Below, piece by piece: positions 59,063 to 64,000 of a stretch of 64,000 bases of DNA. The stretch's first letter is position 1. Each line of letters opens with the position of its first letter. A model generated the notes under the pieces. That model had not been told where the DNA came from, ran no database searches, and saw only the letters and a program-made list of their open reading frames with translations. A program made the position numbers and the translations under genes. Source of the DNA: Pseudomonas rustica (GTDB lineage: Bacteria; Pseudomonadota; Gammaproteobacteria; Pseudomonadales; Pseudomonadaceae); contig NZ_JAGYHF010000009.1 in the NCBI RefSeq assembly GCF_018336155.1, forward strand, positions 124,001 through 188,000. The letters run 5' to 3'.

Positions 59063-60285
59063 TGGGAAGTCCACAAAGCAGCAGGTTTGAAGGAAGTGCG
59101 GCTGAGCCATGCAGCGCTGCCTAGCATTACAACCAATAACATCAGCTTGAGTGCGATGGGCATACTAAAACCGAACCAGTCAGGTAGAGCAGCAAAGGCA
59201 ATGCCCAGTCCTATGACACGGCACTGCTCAAAACGCCGTGCATTGGCACGTCCTTCCAATAGTGACGTGAGAGAGATTGCCGAAATGGCAAAGCCAGCGG
59301 CGTAGAGTGCCAGTAAGGTCTTCGGCAAGGTGTTGAGTAGCGTCAGAAAATGCATGAGGAACAACATTGCAAGCACCTGATGCACTACCGCATAGCGTTT
59401 GACCGCATCGGGTGTACACGGATCGTAATACTTAAACTGCGACGGCTCGTAAGGCTCGCTCGCCTCATCGTGCCAGCCACCAGGTGGTGCCAGCCAGACG
59501 CCAAGTTTAGCCCGCCAGCCCGGGGTGGCTTTGGATTTCTGCCAGAGCTCAATGTAGTAATGCATGTTGCCCCAGAATGGGTTAAGGCTCTGCAACGGTG
59601 TGCGCACGCCGTAGATGACCTTCTCGTCCTTGCGCTCCTCGGCGAAGGTACCGAATAGGCGATCCCAGAGAATCAGAATGCCCCCGTAGTTTGTGTCCAT
59701 GCAGTAGTCATTTTGCCCATGATGGACGCGATGGTTTGAGGGTGTGACGAAGATGCGATCAAGCCAGCCCAAACGACCAATTACCTCGGTATGCACCCAG
59801 TACTGGTAAAGCAAGTCGATCAGCAACACCCCGGCAAACACGCTGGGCGGCACACCGGCCACTGCCATCGGTAGATAGAATATCCAGCCCAGAAGTGCGC
59901 TCGTCGAGGACTGGCGTATGGCTGTTGCCAGGTTGAAGTACTCGGAAGAGTGATGCGATACGTGCCCGGCCCACAGCAAGCCAATTTCATGGTTCATACG
60001 GTGATGCCAGTAGTAGAAAAAGTCGTAGGCCACAAGGGCTCCGACCCATACCCACAGGCTATCGCTAGGCAAGGTCGTGGCGCGGTAGGCTTCGAATACC
60101 AGAGTGTAAACGCCCAGTTTCGCCAACTTGGTGAACGCCCCAACCACCTGGCTCAATAGACCATATTGGTAGCTGCTGATGGCATCAGGTATGGAATACG
60201 CCGCTAGCCCGCGGCGGTGCGCCAGCCATGCTTCCAGCAAGGTGGTGGTTAAAAAAATCGGTATGGCAAACACGATCAGATTCAT
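59059..60285 (-). CDS. Sterol-desaturase / fatty-acid-hydroxylase family membrane enzyme
   Basis: This 408-residue integral-membrane di-iron oxygenase has the eight-His pattern HHRMNH, HVSHH, and NHRVHHGQN (about residues 92-97, 107-111 and 182-190). The arrangement and length, with extra C-terminal helices, are like alkylglycerol monooxygenase-type members. It probably hydroxylates or desaturates a lipid chain. It is first in an operon with the membrane protein and possibly the Crp-type regulator, and divergent from an SDR gene. Confidence 0.9.
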   Translation of the reverse strand: MNLIVFAIPIFLTTTLLEAWLAHRRGLAAYSIPDAISSYQYGLLSQVVGAFTKLAKLGVYTLVFEAYRATTLPSDSLWVWVGALVAYDFFYYWHHRMNHEIGLLWAGHVSHHSSEYFNLATAIRQSSTSALLGWIFYLPMAVAGVPPSVFAGVLLIDLLYQYWVHTEVIGRLGWLDRIFVTPSNHRVHHGQNDYCMDTNYGGILILWDRLFGTFAEERKDEKVIYGVRTPLQSLNPFWGNMHYYIELWQKSKATPGWRAKLGVWLAPPGGWHDEASEPYEPSQFKYYDPCTPDAVKRYAVVHQVLAMLFLMHFLTLLNTLPKTLLALYAAGFAISAISLTSLLEGRANARRFEQCRVIGLGIAFAALPDWFGFSMPIALKLMLLVVMLGSAAWLSRTSFKPAALWTSQ

Positions 60286-60497
60286 TGCGCGCGATCCTTT
60301 TCTCTCGACTCAAGAAAGTTGAGCGGCTGATGGCTTTCAGCGACTCAGCGACCAGGCAAGTTAGCACTCTTGACTGTGCCCACTTGTCGGCTCGGCGACA
60401 GGTTCTGCACGGCAATAGTGGCAACCTAGCTGACCACTCGTGCCGGGGCTCAGTGCTCAGTGCAGCCCTGGTGTAGTCCACTTCAAGGAGAATAAGC

Positions 60498-61190
60498 GTG
60501 AGTAAAGTAGTCGCAATTAGCGGTGGATTCGGTTGTCTAGGTATAGCGGTAGGCGAGGCGTTCGCGGCCAATGGTTGGCGGGTGGCCCTGATTGATCAGG
60601 CCAGCGTGCCGCGACCCCTGGCCGACACGGCGCGCTCTGAAAAACTGCTTATCGGCGCGGTCGATCTAACCGATCTGCACATGGCAAATTGTGCAATGCA
60701 GCAGGTGCAGCAGCATTTTCAAGGATTAGATGCGCTCATCAACGTGGCGGGTGGTTTTCGCTGGGAGACCATCGAGGGCGGCGATCTTGCGACCTGGGAT
60801 TTGATGTATCAAATGAACGTGCGCACTGCCGCAACGGCTAGCATGGCCGCGCTGACACACCTGAAGAAAGCCGAAGCCGGGCGCATTATCAACATTGCAG
60901 CCGGAGCGGCCAGTAAGGCCAGCCTAGGCATGGGGGCCTATGCTGCAGCAAAGTCCGGGGTGATGCGCCTTACGGAGGCGTTGGCCGAAGAGTTGAAAGA
61001 TCAGCGCATCACGGTCAATGCGATCATGCCATCGATCATCGATACCCCGCAGAACCGCCTCGATATGCCTGATGCGGATGCCACCCGCTGGGTTACGCCA
61101 GAGCAGGTCGCTAATGTGATCGTATTTTTAGCCTCTCAGGAGGCTAGTGCAATCACAGGTGCAGCTATCGCTGTAAATGGGCGGTGCTAA
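60498..61190 (+). CDS. Short-chain dehydrogenase/reductase
   Basis: This 230-residue NAD(P)-dependent oxidoreductase has the cofactor loop GGFGCLG (residues 9-15), INVAGG in place of NNAG, and the catalytic YAAAK with a following SG. AAGGAG precedes the ATG. It is divergent from the lipid hydroxylase gene. The substrate is unknown, but an alcohol or ketone made by the hydroxylase is possible. Confidence 0.9.
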   Translation: MSKVVAISGGFGCLGIAVGEAFAANGWRVALIDQASVPRPLADTARSEKLLIGAVDLTDLHMANCAMQQVQQHFQGLDALINVAGGFRWETIEGGDLATWDLMYQMNVRTAATASMAALTHLKKAEAGRIINIAAGAASKASLGMGAYAAAKSGVMRLTEALAEELKDQRITVNAIMPSIIDTPQNRLDMPDADATRWVTPEQVANVIVFLASQEASAITGAAIAVNGRC

Positions 61191-61619
61191 TTTATTAGGC
61201 CGGCTGTCGACATAGCAGAGTGGCTGCCTAGAGCCGTTCTTCTCACCCAGGGTTCGCCCGATCCTAATGATCCTAATGATCCTAATGATCCTAATGATCC
61301 TAATGATCCTAATGATCCTAATGCGGCATGCGTGGCCTATGCGTGGGGAACTGACTGGTGTTGCCGGCGGAGAGCTAGCAGCCCTCGGTAGCAGGTCCCA
61401 AGTCCTTAGGGTCGACCACCACATACTTTGCCAAGGCGTGTGTCCGCAGCAGTTGTAAGCGACAACATTAGAAAAATACGCGCTAGAAAACCGCCCTATC
61501 CCTTGTGGTGCCCACACTATTTCGCTGCCTGGATACGGTATCCAAAATAAGGTTTGAATCCACCGATAAGGAGATGACCTTGAAGCCCTCATATTTGGCT
61601 AACGTCACAAGTTTTAGCG
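61191..61619. other. Gap with a seven-copy 9-bp tandem repeat and a ribosome site
   Basis: GATCCTAAT is repeated seven times without change at 61260-61322. Further on, AAGGAG (61568-61573) precedes a TTG that begins the likely original start of the next gene. Between 61323 and 61567 I see nothing else that I can name. Confidence 0.6.
61260..61322. repeat. Perfect tandem repeat, (GATCCTAAT)x7
   Basis: Seven identical 9-bp units, 63 bp in total. The unit length is a multiple of three, but the only frame through it is a poor antisense one. Perfect identity points to recent or active copy-number change. Confidence 0.97.
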
Positions 61620-62999
61620 ATGACCACTCTAATCCTGGCGGCCTCGCCTTCTCAGGCTAACTGGGATCAGGCGAATGCCTTCGAGGAAGGCCAGCAGCGT
61701 GTTGCCATCGGTAAGGATCCAATGCCAGGCCCTCGTTCGTGTTTTTGGCGCTACGGCCCGGTCAGTGGTGACCCCTACATCAACATCGCCTTCCCTGACG
61801 CCGGAACATTCTATTGGGGAGCAGCTTTCTCGGTGCCGAAGGGCGCGAAGCTGCATTTAGAGGGCAGTTTTCCGCATGCTCGCTATATGTCCCTAATCAG
61901 CTATGACCGTTTGGGTGCTCCTCTCGACTCAGTGGCCGACTACCTGATCGCGCCGAAGCCAGGTGCTAGCAACCCATATCTCTTCGGTGCAGACCGCAAC
62001 AGTAAACAGCGCGGCTATAAAATCGAAGTGGTTAGCGAGCCGTTGAGCACTCCTATTCCATGGGGCGTTTACCAAGAAGCCAAGACCCGCGACAAGATCC
62101 ATGCGCCTGGTCAAGCCGAAAACGGCCAGCAGCAACTGATTTATCGGATCTACGCAGGGGACAAAAATACCGACGAAACAGCAGGTTCCGGTCTGCCAAC
62201 TCCGGTACTCACTCTCGCTGATGGCAAGGAGCTGCGCGGACAGGATGTTTGTGCCAGCTTGAGTAGCTTCCAGCCATTGTCGTTTGATCAGGCAGCCCTG
62301 GCGACCCCGCGTGAGTACCTCAATAAACTGACGGAGGTGGCCAAGGCGCGTGGCGGTCCGGCCATGCCGGCCAGTAACCCGCCGACCTGGAGCAAGAGTT
62401 CGGAAAGCATGTCGCGTTATGCCATTTACACCGGCGACAACACAGTGGCGAGTGGTACCAATAAGAAAGACGGGACCTTCTTTGCCAACCTCGACAACCA
62501 GTATGTGCGCACCTTTATCAACCGTAAGCACGGCGAGGTTTTCGTAATCCGCGCCAAAGCACCAACTACGCCAAAGACCTATAACGGCAACACCAAGTTT
62601 GAAGATGGTGATCTGCGCTACTGGTCGTGGTGCTCTCAGCAGGGCTACGCATCTGGTCGGGTCAATAAGTGTCTGTTCGATGAGCAGATTCCGGTGGACG
62701 CTAACGGCTACTACACCTTGGTACTTAGTCGCGAAAGTGACCGCCCACGCAATGCAATCAACGAGTGTGGTGTGTCCTGGTTGCCAATCGCGGATGTGGG
62801 CGACGGTACCGGTGATCCGGATCTGAGTTTCCTGGTTCTGCGCAACATGCTGGGCCGTGGTGAGTTCAAACACGCAGTGCAGAATATTAAGTCGCAAGAA
62901 ACTATCCAGCAGGATATGGGCGACTACTTCCCGCGTGCTCGCTACACCACAGTTTCTTCGTTCGAGACGGCAGTTCCTTGCCAAGTAGAGAAACGTTAA
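61620..62999 (+). CDS. Exported protein, DUF1254/DUF1214-like (tentative), with disrupted signal-peptide start
   Basis: This 459-residue frame has a hydrophobic start (LILAASPSQA, cleavage before NWDQ) and then a soluble protein with beta-rich segments (LEGSFPHARYMSLISYDRLG; YYTLVLSRESDRPRNAI; CGVSWLPI) that remind me of DUF1214-type domains. Eight or so cysteines suit an exported protein. The ATG at 61620 has no ribosome site. An AAGGAG with TTG at 61580 opens MKPSYLANVTS in another frame; removal of one T from the TTTT at about 61612 would join both into a complete signal peptide. Function is unknown. Confidence 0.7.
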   Translation: MTTLILAASPSQANWDQANAFEEGQQRVAIGKDPMPGPRSCFWRYGPVSGDPYINIAFPDAGTFYWGAAFSVPKGAKLHLEGSFPHARYMSLISYDRLGAPLDSVADYLIAPKPGASNPYLFGADRNSKQRGYKIEVVSEPLSTPIPWGVYQEAKTRDKIHAPGQAENGQQQLIYRIYAGDKNTDETAGSGLPTPVLTLADGKELRGQDVCASLSSFQPLSFDQAALATPREYLNKLTEVAKARGGPAMPASNPPTWSKSSESMSRYAIYTGDNTVASGTNKKDGTFFANLDNQYVRTFINRKHGEVFVIRAKAPTTPKTYNGNTKFEDGDLRYWSWCSQQGYASGRVNKCLFDEQIPVDANGYYTLVLSRESDRPRNAINECGVSWLPIADVGDGTGDPDLSFLVLRNMLGRGEFKHAVQNIKSQETIQQDMGDYFPRARYTTVSSFETAVPCQVEKR

Positions 63000-63260
63000 G
63001 TGGCTTAAAACAATATAGCTTCTTGGTCGTCGGCGGGGTTCCTGATGTTTCCAGAGCCCTGTCGCGATTAGGCTGGCTGGCGATTAATTTAATTTTTTCG
63101 TGGATAATTAAAGCTTTCAAGTTGCTTGTTTTTTATTGCTGTTTTTTACGCGTAAAGATTGTAAGCGTCCGGCCAACTCACCTTCCGAACCTCAGCATTA
63201 AGGGCGATGGTGTCCGCGTATTTTTAAGCGGACGCGATAGCCCTTATCGCCGGGATTTCC

Positions 63261-63578
63261 ATGCGCCAACGAAGCTCTTACCCTAAACCGTTCAAGGCCC
63301 AGGTTGTTCAGGAATGCCTGCAACCCGCTGCAACCGTCTCCAGCGTTGCCATCCGCCACGGCATCAATGCCAACGTCATTCGCAAGTGGCTACCGCTTTA
63401 CCGAGATCAGCCGCCAGCGACGTTACCGGCGTTCGTTCCAGTTAGGGCTACGCCCAAGCGGACAGCTGAGGCATCGGTGATTATCGAGCTGCCGCTTGGC
63501 GAGCAATCGGTCACGGTGAAATGGCCAGCCTCCGATCCTGAGGGATGCGCCCGTTTTGTCCGTGGGCTCGCCCAGTGA
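63261..63578 (+). CDS. tnpA: IS66 accessory protein TnpA
   Basis: This 105-residue helix-turn-helix protein of IS66 elements has the motif ATVSSVAIRHGINANVIRKW as DNA-binding domain and a C-terminal SVTVKWPASDPEGCARFVRGL. The stop overlaps the tnpB GTG start (GTGA), the usual coupling in this family. Confidence 0.92.
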   Translation: MRQRSSYPKPFKAQVVQECLQPAATVSSVAIRHGINANVIRKWLPLYRDQPPATLPAFVPVRATPKRTAEASVIIELPLGEQSVTVKWPASDPEGCARFVRGLAQ

Positions 63579-63910
63579 TCCGCATCGATAGCATCTGGCT
63601 CGCCACCGAGCCCATGGACATGCGCGCGGGCACTGAAACCGCGTTGGCCCGTGTGGTGGCGGTATTCGGTGCGGCGAAGCCGCACTGCGCCTATCTCTTC
63701 GCCAATCGTCGCGCCAACCGCATGAAAGTTCTGGTGCATGACGGCGTGGGTATCTGGCTGGCCGCGCGACGATTGAACCAGGGCAAGTTTCACTGGCCAG
63801 GCATCCGCCACGGCTCGGAAGTTGAACTCGACGCCGAGCAACTTCAGGCGTTGGTACTGGGGCTGCCCTGGCAGCGGGTCGGTGCGGGCGGTGCGATCAC
63901 AGTGCTGTAG
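63575..63910 (+). CDS. tnpB: IS66 accessory protein TnpB
   Basis: This is a 111-residue IS66 Orf2-type protein (WLATEPMDMRAGTETALARV, then RANRMKVLVHDGVGIWLAAR and LNQGKFHWP). The GTG at 63575 overlaps the tnpA stop. Its exact role is not settled, but it is needed for efficient transposition in IS66 elements. Confidence 0.93.
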   Translation: MIRIDSIWLATEPMDMRAGTETALARVVAVFGAAKPHCAYLFANRRANRMKVLVHDGVGIWLAARRLNQGKFHWPGIRHGSEVELDAEQLQALVLGLPWQRVGAGGAITVL

Positions 63911-63971
63911 CACTGGCCATTAGCCCATCGGTGTATCTGCGCTGAGCGTCTGCTCTGGCACAATCAGCGGC

Positions 63972-64000
63972 ATGAACTCCTCGCCCAATCTCGACCAACT
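63972..64000 (+). CDS. tnpC: IS66 transposase TnpC, first codons (partial)
   Basis: An ATG at 63972 opens MNSSPNLDQL at the window edge, in the position of the DDE transposase gene of IS66. Only nine full codons are visible. Confidence 0.7.

Larger units (their letters stand above)
63161..64000 (+). mobile_element. IS66-family insertion sequence, left part
   Basis: GTAAGCGTCCGGCCAA at 63161 fits the left terminal repeat of IS66 elements. tnpA, tnpB and the first codons of tnpC follow in standard order. A hairpin GTCCGC...GCGGAC (about 63210-63231) lies before tnpA. The right end is beyond the window. Eight bases TAAAGATT precede the left end and would be the target duplication. Confidence 0.88.

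Noticed and set aside
61260..61322. Possible CRISPR array
   Set aside because: Units are 9 bp and directly adjacent with no spacers. No cas genes are present. No other region shows repeat-spacer structure.
61128..61592. Minus-strand open frame through the GATCCTAAT repeats with an Ile-Arg repeat protein
   Set aside because: It overlaps the SDR gene end, has no ribosome site, and the repeat protein part is just the translated tandem repeat.

Overview
The window is a Pseudomonas chromosome segment, most likely from the P. fluorescens group. The evidence is the gene content and order (ftsA-ftsZ-lpxC, cyoABCDE, queA-tgt-yajC-secD-secF, suhB/trmJ-cysE-iscR-iscS) and the dense scatter of Pseudomonas intergenic palindromes: the GTAGGAGCTGCCGAAGGC family, the GCGAGCAAGC/GTGGGAGCG REP family and a roughly 170-bp CCCTCACCC...GAGGG family.

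Layout. 1-2484: end of the division/cell-wall cluster (ftsA tail, ftsZ, lpxC). 2636-6012: membrane diguanylate cyclase, OprD-type porin, small secreted protein, all on the minus strand. 6445-12744: one minus-strand operon for an RND pump (adaptor, pump, OmpR-type regulator, sensor kinase). 12745-17452: repeat-rich region with a DUF6124-type gene behind a strongly structured leader, small conserved genes, a GNAT and cheV. 17779-20684: divergent NorR/FhpR regulator and flavohaemoglobin with three GT-N7-AC operators between them. 20920-27093: dsbB and the cytochrome bo3 oxidase operon. 27158-27486: an AAA ATPase relic with an internal deletion. 27835-29329: RidA-family protein and an unrecognised conserved protein. 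29448-34908: two-component system divergent from a periplasmic methionine-sulfoxide repair operon (msrB, dipZ-like, msrA). 34919-41786: GNAT, LysR/aminotransferase pair, PhoD-like phosphatase, two tandem paralogous membrane proteins, bacterial PH-domain protein. 41923-42007: tRNA-Leu(CAA). 42116-47551: queuosine genes and Sec accessory genes. 47672-50962: glycine-zipper protein, suhB, trmJ, cysE. 51208-53413: iscR, iscS and a broken iscU.

The notable part starts inside iscU. The native iscU follows iscS normally but loses its reading sense right after the LPPVK motif, so it lacks its third cysteine. After 224 bp of AT-rich sequence carrying repeated TGTTGTGTC motifs comes a complete second iscU. 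It is nearly identical in protein but very different in synonymous codons, so it looks like a foreign replacement copy. iscA, hscB, hscA and fdx do not follow. Everything from about 53380 to the window end looks like an accessory island using iscU as its entry site: a decayed higA, a tightly coupled three-gene operon (winged-helix/coiled-coil protein, compact SF2 helicase, DUF2384-type domain) divergent from a small controller-like XRE regulator, a Crp-family regulator with a membrane lipid-modification gene set (sterol-desaturase-type hydroxylase, SDR, secreted protein), and the left part of an IS66-family element.

The operon at 54718-57340 is my best candidate for an undescribed system. Its regulator resembles restriction-modification C proteins, and a near-palindrome resembling a C-box lies between the divergent genes, but no restriction or methylation gene is present. 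The second candidate is the structured RNA-like leader at 13462-13703.
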